A stretch of 64,000 nt of DNA from Parasulfitobacter algicola (GTDB lineage: Bacteria > Pseudomonadota > Alphaproteobacteria > Rhodobacterales > Rhodobacteraceae): NCBI RefSeq assembly GCF_013315265.1, contig NZ_JABUFE010000002.1, positions 1-64,000 of the forward strand, read 5' to 3'. Position numbers and translations under genes: made by a program. The notes below the pieces were generated by a model that did not search any database, was not told the DNA's origin, and saw nothing but the letters and a program-made list of their open reading frames with translations. Below are positions 9,698 to 17,894 of this stretch, piece after piece (within the stretch, counting starts at the first letter, position 1; each line of letters opens with the position of its first letter).

Positions 9698-10254
9698 TGG
9701 ATTGTTTGATGAAACATATAAAATCTTTTGTTAAAGACACGCATGGATCGGCATCTCTGGAAGCAATACTTATACTTCCAATGCTACTTTGGGCATATGT
9801 AGCAATGATAGTATTCTGGGATGGCTATAAAAGCGATTTAATCGTTGAAAAGGCTTCATTTACAATAGCTGATACGCTTTCACGCGAACGCAACCCAGTA
9901 GACCAGAATTATCTTGATGGTTTAAACCGAACGTTTGCATGGCTTTCCTACACCAATCAACCAACAAGCGTACGAGTTACAACCGTTAGGCAAAATGTTG
10001 ATCCAGACGGCAATCGTGAGCTTGTGATGTTGTGGTCAAAGGCATCCGGAGAATTGAGCCCACATGGAAGTGTAAATAATGTTGAGGCATTCACCCCTTT
10101 GCTTGGTGGTGGAGAAGAAGCTATAATAGTTGAAACAAAGATGCTGTTTGTCCCTTTTGCAACAGGAGTTCTCCCAGAAATCCCAATCTCTAAGAGAGTT
10201 CTGATTTCTCCGCGCTTTGTTGCAAGCTATTGCTGGGATGATGACCCCTGCTAA
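9697..10254 (+). CDS. Second TadE-like pseudopilin
   Basis: A second 185-residue TadE-type protein. The anchor DTHGSASLEAILILPMLLWA (about 15-34) has the conserved Glu in SLEA. A mature part of about 140 residues contains LSRERNPVDQNYLDGL and ends in a short C-terminal Cys pair. Its start overlaps the previous stop (TAATG), and an in-frame ATG at 9709 is an alternative start. Together the three genes form a compact TadG-TadE-TadE unit. Low codon-level GC, like the two genes before it. The next gene is convergent and ends 5 bases away. Confidence 0.82.
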   Translation: MDCLMKHIKSFVKDTHGSASLEAILILPMLLWAYVAMIVFWDGYKSDLIVEKASFTIADTLSRERNPVDQNYLDGLNRTFAWLSYTNQPTSVRVTTVRQNVDPDGNRELVMLWSKASGELSPHGSVNNVEAFTPLLGGGEEAIIVETKMLFVPFATGVLPEIPISKRVLISPRFVASYCWDDDPC

Positions 10255-10259
10255 AAAAG

Positions 10260-10730
10260 CTATTTAGGTTTTAATCTACTAATAAGAATCTCAGCCATAA
10301 ATTTTGTTTGATGGGCGGCAGTGATGCCGCCTATTCCTATTTTACGGCCTGTGCACCACCATAGTCCGGGTGACCATGACCTTTCAGCAGGTTGGTCCAA
10401 ATAAACGACAAATCCGTTTGTTGGCTTAAAAGCGAATAACCCACGATCAACGCGGTTTATATTTGTAAGTTTCGTCAGGATACGGCCGGATGACTCTCTC
10501 AATTCCGTCTCAGTCAGTTCTATTGAAACCGATGTGGCGACATACATACGATATGCAAACCACATCCCCCCTGCCCCAGCCAAAATCAATACAATTTGCC
10601 CCAAGTAAGAACGCGTTGGCGCGGTAATACCAACCCAGATCAACAGCAAACCAAGAAAAACAAGACCACCTATCCCGAAGGCTTGTTTCAACTGCGATGG
10701 CTTAACTTCAGCCAGAATTTTTTCAGACAT
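10260..10730 (-). CDS. Conserved membrane protein of unknown function
   Basis: I take the ATG at 10730 (MSEKILAEVKPSQLK), preceded by AAAAGGGA, over an earlier in-frame ATG at 10766 that has no ribosome-binding site. The 156-residue product has two hydrophobic segments (about 18-37 and 44-62) and then a soluble beta-rich half ending in WWCTGRKIGIGGITAAHQTKF, which resembles the layout of small bacterial PH-like membrane proteins. I cannot assign a function. It is convergent with the TadE-like gene and upstream of nothing obvious. Confidence 0.7.
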   Translation of the reverse strand: MSEKILAEVKPSQLKQAFGIGGLVFLGLLLIWVGITAPTRSYLGQIVLILAGAGGMWFAYRMYVATSVSIELTETELRESSGRILTKLTNINRVDRGLFAFKPTNGFVVYLDQPAERSWSPGLWWCTGRKIGIGGITAAHQTKFMAEILISRLKPK

Positions 10731-10794
10731 TTTGTCCCTTTTGGATTTCTTGGACCTTACATTCAAATCATGGTGATTTGAAAGATAAACGCCG

Positions 10795-11073
10795 TTATGT
10801 CCAGTGCACGTGACCGCCCCCCGGCAGATATGTCCTTGCGATCATCGGCTCTGTATAATCAAATCCTTCCGCATCACAAAACTGCTGTACCCACGCATCG
10901 TCCATCATTAAAAAATCCAGGACGGAAACCAAAAGATCAGGTTCAGCTGCACGTGATTTCAAATCAGCCTCTGATACACCTGTCGCCCCCATAAAAACCG
11001 GTAAGACTTCATCGTTACCTGCCAACCACGTCAAAGCTTTCAGCGCCAATGTTTCGGCGTATTCTTGCCGCAT
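10795..11073 (-). CDS. DUF3572 family protein
   Basis: A 92-residue acidic cytoplasmic protein starting MRQEYAETLALKALTWLAGN and containing FMGATGVSEADLKSRAAEP, which is the pattern of the alphaproteobacterial DUF3572 family. The function is unknown. In relatives it often lies directly beside pleD, as here, where it is divergent from the diguanylate cyclase gene with 89 bases between them. Confidence 0.85.
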   Translation of the reverse strand: MRQEYAETLALKALTWLAGNDEVLPVFMGATGVSEADLKSRAAEPDLLVSVLDFLMMDDAWVQQFCDAEGFDYTEPMIARTYLPGGGHVHWT

Positions 11074-11162
11074 AGATTGCTTCCTCGGTTTACTGGAAAG
11101 GCTTTGTTAACCTTTCTCATCAAAAAAGAATATACCGTGTCCTAAAGAAAAGAAGGTCTTTG

Positions 11163-12548
11163 ATGCCTGGTCGTATCCTGATTGTAGACGATGTCGCTAG
11201 CAATCGCATCGTAATGCAGGTCAAGCTTGAATCGGCACACTATCAAATTGTCCAAGCTCGCACTGGTGGCGAGGCCCTTGATATCGCACAACGCGAAACG
11301 CCAGACCTTATTTTATTGGACATGATGCTGCCAGACATGAATGGCAAGGCCGTATGTGAGGCCCTGAAGAATAATTATGAAACGGCACAAATCCCCATCA
11401 TCGTTATTACATCTGCATCAGATCTTACCACCAAGATGGCTGCACTCGAAGCCGGAGCCGAAGAATTTTTATCGAAGCCAGTAGATGATATCACTTTACT
11501 GGCTCGTGTTCGCAGTCTTCTGCGCGCACGCGATGCAGCTGATGAACTTAGACTGCGTGATGGTACAAACCGTGCATTGGGATTTGCAGAAGAAGAAACC
11601 GGATTTGAGTTACCGCCAAAAGTTGCGCTTATCGCACCAAACGCCAAAACTGCACAAAACTGGAAAGACGGACTGAACACGAAACTGCGTGGAAAGTTTG
11701 ATGTGGTCGACAAGACGAATGTTCTTGATATGGAAACTGCACAAAAAGCACATGATGTCTTTGTTATATCCGCACATTTAAATGTTCGGGACGAAGGCCT
11801 GCGGTTAATAACTGACTTGCGTAGTCGTGCGGGTACAAGACATTCCGCAATACTGATTGTCGTTCCCTCAGGTGACAGTAATTTGAGTGCGATGGCATTA
11901 GATCTTGGTGCAAATGATCTGATTGCCGAAGGTTTTGATACCGCAGAATTGGCTGTACGCTTGAAGACTCAAATCCGACATAAGCGGCATTCGGACCGTT
12001 TACGCGCACGGGTAAAGGATGGACTGCGCGCAGCAATCACGGACCCCCTGACAGGGCTTTATAACCGCCGCTATGCGATGCCACATCTGGAACGAATTGC
12101 CGAACGCGCGCATACGAATGGTAAGCCGTTTGCATTGATGCTATTGGACTTAGATCACTTCAAATCTGTAAACGATGCCTATGGCCACGCGGCTGGTGAT
12201 CAGGTATTGCAAAGCGTTAGCCAATGTCTTCAGGAAAACCTGCGCGCCGTTGATTTGGTGGCACGTATCGGGGGTGAAGAATTTATGGTTGCAATGCCGG
12301 ACACCAGCTTAGAAGCTGCCAGAGGTGCTGCCAAAAGGCTTTGTGGGGTGATTAGATCAACACCAGTAAAAATTTCAGGCTATTCAGATCCAATATACAC
12401 AAGTGCAAGCATAGGCGTCGCGATGGCTGACTGGACCCTGAATTCTTCTGCAGATGTGGAAACGGTTTTGCGCCACGCTGATCGTGCCCTTTACGCGGCA
12501 AAGGCCGATGGACGAAATCAGGTCACAATAAGCAAAGGGGCCGCCTAA
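11163..12548 (+). CDS. pleD: PleD-type response regulator with GGDEF diguanylate cyclase domain
   Basis: A 461-residue protein of PleD architecture. The first receiver domain (3-120) has the acidic pocket and phospho-acceptor Asp53 (LLDMMLPD) and Lys105. A second receiver-like domain (about 150-280) looks degenerate. The GGDEF domain has LTGLYNRR (297-304) and an active site GGEEF at 370-374. An RxxD inhibitory site (Arg361-Asp364) lies exactly five residues before GGEEF, so feedback inhibition by cyclic di-GMP is expected. I prefer the ATG at 11163, six bases after AGAAGG, to the TTG at 11160. No divK lies next to it, unlike Caulobacter. The stop shares CTAA with the convergent gene. Confidence 0.93.
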   Translation: MPGRILIVDDVASNRIVMQVKLESAHYQIVQARTGGEALDIAQRETPDLILLDMMLPDMNGKAVCEALKNNYETAQIPIIVITSASDLTTKMAALEAGAEEFLSKPVDDITLLARVRSLLRARDAADELRLRDGTNRALGFAEEETGFELPPKVALIAPNAKTAQNWKDGLNTKLRGKFDVVDKTNVLDMETAQKAHDVFVISAHLNVRDEGLRLITDLRSRAGTRHSAILIVVPSGDSNLSAMALDLGANDLIAEGFDTAELAVRLKTQIRHKRHSDRLRARVKDGLRAAITDPLTGLYNRRYAMPHLERIAERAHTNGKPFALMLLDLDHFKSVNDAYGHAAGDQVLQSVSQCLQENLRAVDLVARIGGEEFMVAMPDTSLEAARGAAKRLCGVIRSTPVKISGYSDPIYTSASIGVAMADWTLNSSADVETVLRHADRALYAAKADGRNQVTISKGAA

Positions 12549-12997
12549 CGCATTCTACGTCGCTGCAATATTTTTTCTAACCGATCTACATACGACAATC
12601 TTTCTTCATGCGTCATTGTTTGTAACCGTTGAATAAGCATGGATTGAACAAACTTTTGTCGATCCATAAGGAATGTACTTTGATCTGAAAGAATACGTTC
12701 AACGGCATCAGTATCCAACGTCTCGGCGCGTAAAAGATCAAATACGTCTTGAAAACCGCGACGCATCCCCTGCATCTGCTCGGGCGACACATTAAACAGC
12801 TGCTGGCTAATTTGTCGACGATCTGACGGATCAAGCGCACGTGCATAGGGGCTGAATATCTGAGATCCAGCCCTGACTGGCTGATTAGTGAATACACGCC
12901 CCAAAACGATACCAACAATCAGAAAGTTTAGAGCCAGCGAAATTGCAAACCCAATCTTGATCCAAAGCGGTAATTTTTTTTTCAAAGCATTTTGCAT
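12545..12997 (-). CDS. Periplasmic heavy-metal sensor-like protein (CnrX/ZraP-type, Metal_resist)
   Basis: A 150-residue protein with one N-terminal membrane segment (about 10-32, IKIGFAISLALNFLIVGIVL) followed by a helical periplasmic domain. The helices carry LDPSDRRQISQQLF, RRGFQDVFDLLRAETLD, FLMDRQKFVQSMLIQRL and MTHEERLSYVDRLE, the usual pattern of the Metal_resist/CpxP-like fold, ending in a basic tail. In CnrYXH such a protein controls the anti-sigma factor in response to metal. Here it is the last gene of a sigma/anti-sigma unit, 3 bases after the anti-sigma gene. No clear His/Met metal cluster is visible, so the ligand is open. Confidence 0.78.
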   Translation of the reverse strand: MQNALKKKLPLWIKIGFAISLALNFLIVGIVLGRVFTNQPVRAGSQIFSPYARALDPSDRRQISQQLFNVSPEQMQGMRRGFQDVFDLLRAETLDTDAVERILSDQSTFLMDRQKFVQSMLIQRLQTMTHEERLSYVDRLEKILQRRRMR

Positions 12998-13000
12998 GCT

Positions 13001-13321
13001 TCACCCTTCGTCCATAAAAACACTGACGTCTAATAAAAGATTATCAGACGCCCATATGTCAGCTTCTGACATATAAATATCGCTCACTAACATTGGTGAT
13101 GTCAGGCCAATAACAATGCCAATACTACAGGCGGTTGCCAACCCTACAGTCACAGGCCAGCCACCCAATTCCGACCATATTTTGTGCCAAAAAGGTGCGT
13201 TTTGTGATGCTGCATCATTAAGAATGCGATCGACCAAAGGAACAGGTGGCACATAGGGTGTCGCACGCGCAGCTTCAAAGAAGACGTCTAGATCTGCATC
13301 ATCTTTTTTATTCTGTTGCAT
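13001..13321 (-). CDS. Probable membrane-bound anti-sigma factor, CnrY-like
   Basis: A 106-residue protein with a cytoplasmic N-terminal half (DLDVFFEAARATPYVPPVPLVDRIL), a single membrane helix (about 56-78) and a short acidic periplasmic tail. Size, topology and position (14-base overlap with the sigma factor gene, followed by a metal-sensor-like gene) are those of short anti-sigma factors such as CnrY. There is no zinc motif (HxxxCxxC), so it is not a ZAS-type protein. The role is inferred from context; sequence alone would leave it hypothetical. Confidence 0.65.
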   Translation of the reverse strand: MQQNKKDDADLDVFFEAARATPYVPPVPLVDRILNDAASQNAPFWHKIWSELGGWPVTVGLATACSIGIVIGLTSPMLVSDIYMSEADIWASDNLLLDVSVFMDEG

Positions 13322-13892
13322 AACTTAAAGCATCCTTTTGATCTGCAAGCATCACACTCAACGCGCGTTTGCCGCGTGCCGTTAAGCTTTCAACAGCCTC
13401 CACACTTATGTTCATAATATTCCCAATTTCAGGATTACTGAGTTCTTCAATATGACGTAAAATAATTGCCTGGCGCTGACGATCCGGCAAATTCATTAAA
13501 GCGGCTTGCAAGGCACTTGAGCGCGCTGCGTTTTGTAAGCCAGCCGTAACTGGTGGCTGTGTATCTTTCACATCTGATATAACATCCAGACTCATCGGGC
13601 GAGTTTTGCGCAATTGGTCTGTGCACAAATTGGCGGTGACCTGATAAAGCCAGGTGGAAATTTTTGCCTCACCCACACGCCATTTCGGTGCGATTTTCCA
13701 AAGTCTAAGCATAGCTTCCTGTGTTATATCCTCTGCCAGATCCTGCTGACCTAAAACACGGCTGGCATAACCAAAGACCATTGGCGAAAGCCGGGTGGTC
13801 AAAATTTGCGCAGCCATAGGGTTCCCTTTCGCGTAAAGCGCCAACAGTGTTTCATCAGCAGCCTGGATCATGGCATCATAAGACATTGACAT
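13308..13892 (-). CDS. RNA polymerase ECF-type sigma factor
   Basis: An ECF sigma factor of about 195 residues. Region 2 contains DLAEDITQEAMLRLWKIAPKW, with the typical polymerase-binding and -10-recognition helices. A linker of about 35 residues follows, then region 4 with LPDRQRQAIILRHIEELSNPEIGNIM and its helix-turn-helix. I give the ATG at 13892 (MSMSYDAMIQAADE); a TTG at 13940 would add 16 residues, and neither has a convincing ribosome-binding site. It overlaps the anti-sigma candidate by 14 bases. Target promoters are unknown; autoregulation is usual for such units. Confidence 0.9.
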   Translation of the reverse strand: MSMSYDAMIQAADETLLALYAKGNPMAAQILTTRLSPMVFGYASRVLGQQDLAEDITQEAMLRLWKIAPKWRVGEAKISTWLYQVTANLCTDQLRKTRPMSLDVISDVKDTQPPVTAGLQNAARSSALQAALMNLPDRQRQAIILRHIEELSNPEIGNIMNISVEAVESLTARGKRALSVMLADQKDALSYATE

Positions 13893-13958
13893 CAGTGGAT
13901 GACATAAGTCGTTTTGAATACGCTTTGTATGCAAATCCAAAACGACACTGCCATTAGG

Positions 13959-14363
13959 CTATCCCTTATTTTGTTGGCGCATATTGGTGCGACCTGCGTC
14001 AAATTCAGTCTTTGAGATTGTACCGTTGCGATCCGTATCCAAGCGCCTGAACATCCGCCCTTCGCCTCTTTGTTGCGGCATCTCATCTTGTGTCAATTGT
14101 CCGTCATCATTTGCATCCATACGCGCCATCATTCGACCCGCACGGTTTGCCGCCAACGTTTCAAGCTCGGATTGTGACAATGCACCGTTTCGATCAGCAT
14201 CTGCATTGGAAAAACGCAACGCTTGCGCCTGCTGCATTTCTTCGCGGCTTAATTCGCCGTTCCCATCTTTATCTAACATATCAAAAGACATTGATTTTCC
14301 CTGCTCTTGCGCCATAGCACCGCTTGCAGCGATCAGTATGATTGCGAACCCATATCTTATCAT
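13959..14363 (-). CDS. Secreted EF-hand calcium-binding protein
   Basis: A 134-residue protein with a signal peptide (MIRYGFAIILIAASGAMAQ) and four EF-hand loops at regular spacing: DKDGNGELSREE, DADRNGALSQSE, DANDDGQLTQDE and DTDRNGTISKTE. Each keeps Asp at loop positions 1 and 3, Gly at 6 and an acid at 12. It probably binds calcium or a related divalent ion in the periplasm. It is the first gene of the unit with the ECF sigma factor, 18-66 bases upstream depending on the sigma start used, which suggests a shared metal-ion or envelope theme. Confidence 0.88.
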   Translation of the reverse strand: MIRYGFAIILIAASGAMAQEQGKSMSFDMLDKDGNGELSREEMQQAQALRFSNADADRNGALSQSELETLAANRAGRMMARMDANDDGQLTQDEMPQQRGEGRMFRRLDTDRNGTISKTEFDAGRTNMRQQNKG

Positions 14364-14528
14364 CGCTTGTCTCCATTTTGCGATTTCGAATAAAGGTTAA
14401 ACGGTCGTATGGGCGGATTCCGTCGTAAAACGTGTAATTTTTTGCGACATCGCGTCACAAAAGTGATTAATCTCTTTTCCTATTGTGCAATATGACCCAT
14501 CTCATGATGTGTAACATATAGGGCTCTC

Positions 14529-14915
14529 ATGACCGAAGATGCGACAGATCGACTGATGAAACCTGCGATGTGGAACGGATGGCGCAAACGCTGTCCCAAC
14601 TGCGGCAAAGGGGCTTTGCTGAAAGGCTATTTGAAAGTACGTGACACTTGCGTTGAGTGTGGTCAGGATTTGCATCATCATCGCGCAGATGATGGGCCTG
14701 CATATCTTACGATTTTGATCGTGGGTCACTTGATGGCCCCACTGCTGCATATCGTATTTGTTCAGTTCCGCCCCCACCCTGTAGTTCTGGCTGGTATTTT
14801 TTGCGTCGGATGCGTGGCCTTGTCTTTATATTTACTACCACGACTAAAAGGCGTCATTGTTGCGATCCAATGGTCACGCCGAATGCATGGGTTTGGCAAA
14901 TTGCAGGATGGATAA
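14529..14915 (+). CDS. DUF983 membrane protein
   Basis: A 128-residue protein with the DUF983 layout: a cysteine-rich start (RCPNCGKGALLKGYLK, then DTCVECGQDLHHHRADDGPAY) and two hydrophobic helices (about 58-78 and 84-103). The CxxC pairs suggest a small zinc ribbon. DUF983 proteins occur near cytochrome oxidase or NUDIX genes in alphaproteobacteria; their function is not established. It overlaps the NUDIX gene by 8 bases, so the two are probably translated together. Confidence 0.88.
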   Translation: MTEDATDRLMKPAMWNGWRKRCPNCGKGALLKGYLKVRDTCVECGQDLHHHRADDGPAYLTILIVGHLMAPLLHIVFVQFRPHPVVLAGIFCVGCVALSLYLLPRLKGVIVAIQWSRRMHGFGKLQDG

Positions 14916-15576
14916 ATCTGTAGTTCGAAACGCTGCAACGATTATCGTTGTTAGAAACCCGCAAAATGATCCGCGTGTTTTGATGGGGCAGCGCGGAAAA
15001 TCGGCAGCATTCATGCCAAACAAGTTCGTATTTCCAGGTGGCGCGGTTGATCATGGTGATCAAGACATTCCATTGCTAGAGGATGTGTCAGAGCCCTGTA
15101 AATCGAGACTGGAAAACTGTCTTGATGTTTCATGCAATGCGATTGCTGCTGCCGCAATTCGTGAATTGTGGGAAGAATCCGGATTGGTTTTAGGCGAACG
15201 TGCTGCGTGGCACACACCCCCATCTGATTGGCAGGATTTTGCAAATCTAGGGTTTCGCCCTACACCTAAAGGATTGCGGTTCGTATTTCGTGCTATCACA
15301 CCACCAGGGCGGCCCCGGCGCTTTGATGCAAGGTTTTTCTTATTGGATGCAGCCCATTTACATGGCGATCTAGATGATTTTTCCCGCGCCAGTGATGAGC
15401 TGTCTCATTTACAATGGATCCAATTACCCCAAGCCCGCAGTTTTGATCTGCCTTTTATTACCGAGGTGGTGTTGGCCGAAGTCAGTTCCAGGTTGCCGAT
15501 ACTAGATGCGCCGGAAAGCGTGCCCTTTTTCAAAAATAACGATGAAGAAAGCCTGTTTTTACGCCTGCGTGGCTAA
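14908..15576 (+). CDS. NUDIX hydrolase
   Basis: About 222 residues from the ATG at 14908 (MDKSVVRNAATIIVV); an upstream in-frame ATG at 14857 lies inside DUF983. The NUDIX box is split by an insertion: a FVFPGGAVDHGD segment, then CNAIAAAAIRELWEESGLVLGE, which fits the REXXEEXGU core with Arg, Glu-Glu and Gly conserved. This matches the group of larger, CoA- or nucleotide-pyrophosphatase-like NUDIX proteins common in alphaproteobacteria. The substrate is not predictable. Its TAA shares CTAA with the stop of the convergent desaturase gene. Confidence 0.88.
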   Translation: MDKSVVRNAATIIVVRNPQNDPRVLMGQRGKSAAFMPNKFVFPGGAVDHGDQDIPLLEDVSEPCKSRLENCLDVSCNAIAAAAIRELWEESGLVLGERAAWHTPPSDWQDFANLGFRPTPKGLRFVFRAITPPGRPRRFDARFFLLDAAHLHGDLDDFSRASDELSHLQWIQLPQARSFDLPFITEVVLAEVSSRLPILDAPESVPFFKNNDEESLFLRLRG

Positions 15577-16478
15577 GGGTTTCTGCGCCAGATCGGGTGT
15601 GGGACGGGGTCTTTCGCTTTCCAAAAATAATCCCTGAAGACCTGCGCATAGGACGCGAAATAATACCCTTCGTTGCGTTTCAGATATCGATCCACATTCG
15701 CGCGATACACTGCAGGCAAACGATACCAAGGCAGTTTGGGGTGCATATGATGAACAACGTGCAGGTTATTGTTCAGAAATAGAAAAGCCAATGGACCGTG
15801 ATCTTCGATAATAACCGTTCGACCGCGCGCCTTTTCATGGGCCTGATGTTCCAGAAAGGTGCGGATTTTCAAAATTGACAATCCCAGATATGTCGCCACC
15901 AGATATGCCCAAACCGGCATAGGCGCATAAATTAGCCAAATAATCACAATGCCCATCGCAGGAATATGCCATACCCATCCCATAAGAACTTTTAGATCTT
16001 TATTCCGAATGGCGACCCAGTCTGCACGCATAAAAGACAATTGCGAGATTACAGGCCCTACCGTCAATCGTCCCAGCAAACGGTTGTTGAACAAAAGCAA
16101 TGTCTGCATCCAGCTTGGCAAACGCGCCCATTCCCCGCCGTCCATATAGTTGCTTTCAGGATCATCATAGGGATCCGTTAGAATACTATCCTGATGGTGG
16201 GCCAGATGTGTATCCCGAAACCTTAGAAATGGAATAAACAAAGGTAACGCAGGAAAGACCAGCGCCTGATTTAATGCTTTTGTTTTAAAGGGATGGCCAT
16301 GGATGATTTCATGTTGAAGGGATGCAAACTGCGCTATGGCCAAACCCGTTATCACGATCCCAACAGGCAGCCACAGCGCAGAAAGCCACATCGTGCTTAA
16401 AATCCAAACGAAATACGTAGCGGCCAGTAATATCAATGTCGGCCATTCAATATCACGCGCTTTTTGCCAAAGCGTCAT
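15573..16478 (-). CDS. Membrane fatty acid desaturase / hydroxylase family
   Basis: About 301 residues from the ATG at 16478, which has GGGGAA at ideal spacing; an upstream extension of 28 codons has no support. Three histidine clusters of di-iron membrane desaturases are visible: HEIIHGH (56-62), HLAHH (91-95) and HVVHH (about 269). Several hydrophobic segments surround them. It probably introduces a double bond or hydroxyl into lipid acyl chains; related proteins act on carotenoids or alkanes, so the substrate is uncertain. Transcribed away from the XRE regulator gene, from which it is divergent with a gap of about 105 bases. Confidence 0.88.
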   Translation of the reverse strand: MTLWQKARDIEWPTLILLAATYFVWILSTMWLSALWLPVGIVITGLAIAQFASLQHEIIHGHPFKTKALNQALVFPALPLFIPFLRFRDTHLAHHQDSILTDPYDDPESNYMDGGEWARLPSWMQTLLLFNNRLLGRLTVGPVISQLSFMRADWVAIRNKDLKVLMGWVWHIPAMGIVIIWLIYAPMPVWAYLVATYLGLSILKIRTFLEHQAHEKARGRTVIIEDHGPLAFLFLNNNLHVVHHMHPKLPWYRLPAVYRANVDRYLKRNEGYYFASYAQVFRDYFWKAKDPVPHPIWRRNP

Positions 16479-16583
16479 TTTTTCCCCAATTTTGATTAGC
16501 AAGCCGACATTAGCACTTGTATCAAATGTGCATAATTCTGAAGATACGCAGCATGAATTCAATTTTGTTTAGGAAATTCACAA

Positions 16584-17444
16584 GTGTTGGGAAAAACCGA
16601 TAAACGTGACCGCGCGCAGATGTTTCGTGACAGGCTAATGCTTGCAATGACACAGATCGGCAGCAACCAAAGTCAGCTTGCACGCAATGTCGGTGTTGAT
16701 CGGTCAACGATTAGTCAAATTTTAAATGGCGATGGAACGCGATTGCCCAATGCCCAAGTCGTCGGTGAATGCGCTTTGGCGTTGGGGGTTTCGACGGATT
16801 GGCTTTTGGGGCTTTCTGAACGTCCAGAAAGTGCAGCTGATCTGCTTGCAGCATCAATGACCATGACCCATGCCCCCCGCGCTTTGGTCGATGAACAGAT
16901 ATTTGCTTGGCACAAAGAGGCCGCTGGCTATAAAATTCGCCATGTTCCAGCAGGGTTACCGGATATGTTGAAAACCCATGATCTTTTACAGTGGGAATAT
17001 GAACCATCGCTTGGGCGCACAACAGATCAAGCGATTGGCGCATCTGAAGATCGCTTGTCATGGATGCGCAGTTTGCAATCTGATTATGAAATCGCAATGC
17101 CACTACATGAACTGCAGGTTTTTGCGCAAGCCAAAGGCTATTACTGCGGTCTTCCGGCATCCATCAGGCGTCAACAAATCGATTGGCTGTTAACGCTTCA
17201 CGAACAGCTTTACCCATCCTTGCGGATTTTTCTGTTCAATGCGCGAAAGCTGTACTCTGCACCCATCACAATTTTTGGACCGTTGCTGTCAGTAATTTAT
17301 ATGGGCAGCAATTATCTGGCTTTTCGCGATACTGAACGGGTTCAGGCAATTACCCGGCACTTTGACGGATTGGTCCGCGAGGCTGAAATCTCGTCCCGTC
17401 ATTTGCCGGCATTTTTACAATCCTTACGCGACCAGATGCCCTGA
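16584..17444 (+). CDS. XRE-family transcriptional regulator
   Basis: A 286-residue protein from a GTG start, with AGGAA 9 bases upstream. The N-terminal helix-turn-helix (about 15-72) contains GSNQSQLARNVGVDRSTISQ and a second-half LALGVSTDWLLGLSE, typical of Cro/C1-type repressors. The C-terminal 200 residues have no domain I recognise, except a stretch reading FGPLLSVIYMGSNYLAFRDTERV that could be a ligand pocket. It is divergent from the fatty acid desaturase gene and may regulate it. The 3' end overlaps the convergent dehydrogenase-like gene by 21 bases. Confidence 0.86.
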   Translation: MLGKTDKRDRAQMFRDRLMLAMTQIGSNQSQLARNVGVDRSTISQILNGDGTRLPNAQVVGECALALGVSTDWLLGLSERPESAADLLAASMTMTHAPRALVDEQIFAWHKEAAGYKIRHVPAGLPDMLKTHDLLQWEYEPSLGRTTDQAIGASEDRLSWMRSLQSDYEIAMPLHELQVFAQAKGYYCGLPASIRRQQIDWLLTLHEQLYPSLRIFLFNARKLYSAPITIFGPLLSVIYMGSNYLAFRDTERVQAITRHFDGLVREAEISSRHLPAFLQSLRDQMP

Positions 17445-17894
17445 CCATTGCGTACGAACATCACAACCGGCATCCGCCAAAAAGGCTTGTGCAAGATCAA
17501 CAAAAGCATTCGGGTTCCGGTGTGAAGCCAAAAGCCTGATACAATCTGTCCGTCGATGGGCCAACAAGATCTGCTCTGATCGTACAGCACAACTTTGTAA
17601 TTGTTTGATAGTGAATATTTGAGATGCCGACGCAACAATAGCATCGGTACTGCAATGCGATTGCACGACCTGCAGCACTTTTTGCTTTAACGCTAACCTT
17701 TCGGGCACACATTCTTGTATCCAGGCAGCACCAGAAACCGCATCAGACATCGTTTTGTGAAATGTAATATTTTCAGCCGTGAAATGCGCCGATGTATCGG
17801 GATCAAATATACGGACACTTAACCCTTGATCAGAAAACCAAGTCACCCAACTGGTGCCTTCTTGACCACATCCTATCACAGTGACAACGGTCAT
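17424..17894 (-). CDS. Truncated 3-hydroxyacyl-CoA dehydrogenase-like NAD-binding protein
   Basis: A 156-residue Rossmann protein. VTVIGCGQEGTSW (4-16) is the dinucleotide loop. IQECVPERLALKQKV and DAIVASASQIF match the NAD-binding half of 3-hydroxyacyl-CoA dehydrogenases. The region where the family has its HPFNP motif reads LLAHRRTDCIRLLASHRNP, so it has diverged, and the C-terminal helical dimerisation domain is absent. It probably cannot do the normal reaction alone. It may be a decayed or domain-only relative, perhaps of carnitine dehydrogenase. It overlaps the lipocalin gene by 4 bases and seems co-transcribed with it. Confidence 0.7.
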   Translation of the reverse strand: MTVVTVIGCGQEGTSWVTWFSDQGLSVRIFDPDTSAHFTAENITFHKTMSDAVSGAAWIQECVPERLALKQKVLQVVQSHCSTDAIVASASQIFTIKQLQSCAVRSEQILLAHRRTDCIRLLASHRNPNAFVDLAQAFLADAGCDVRTQWSGHLVA

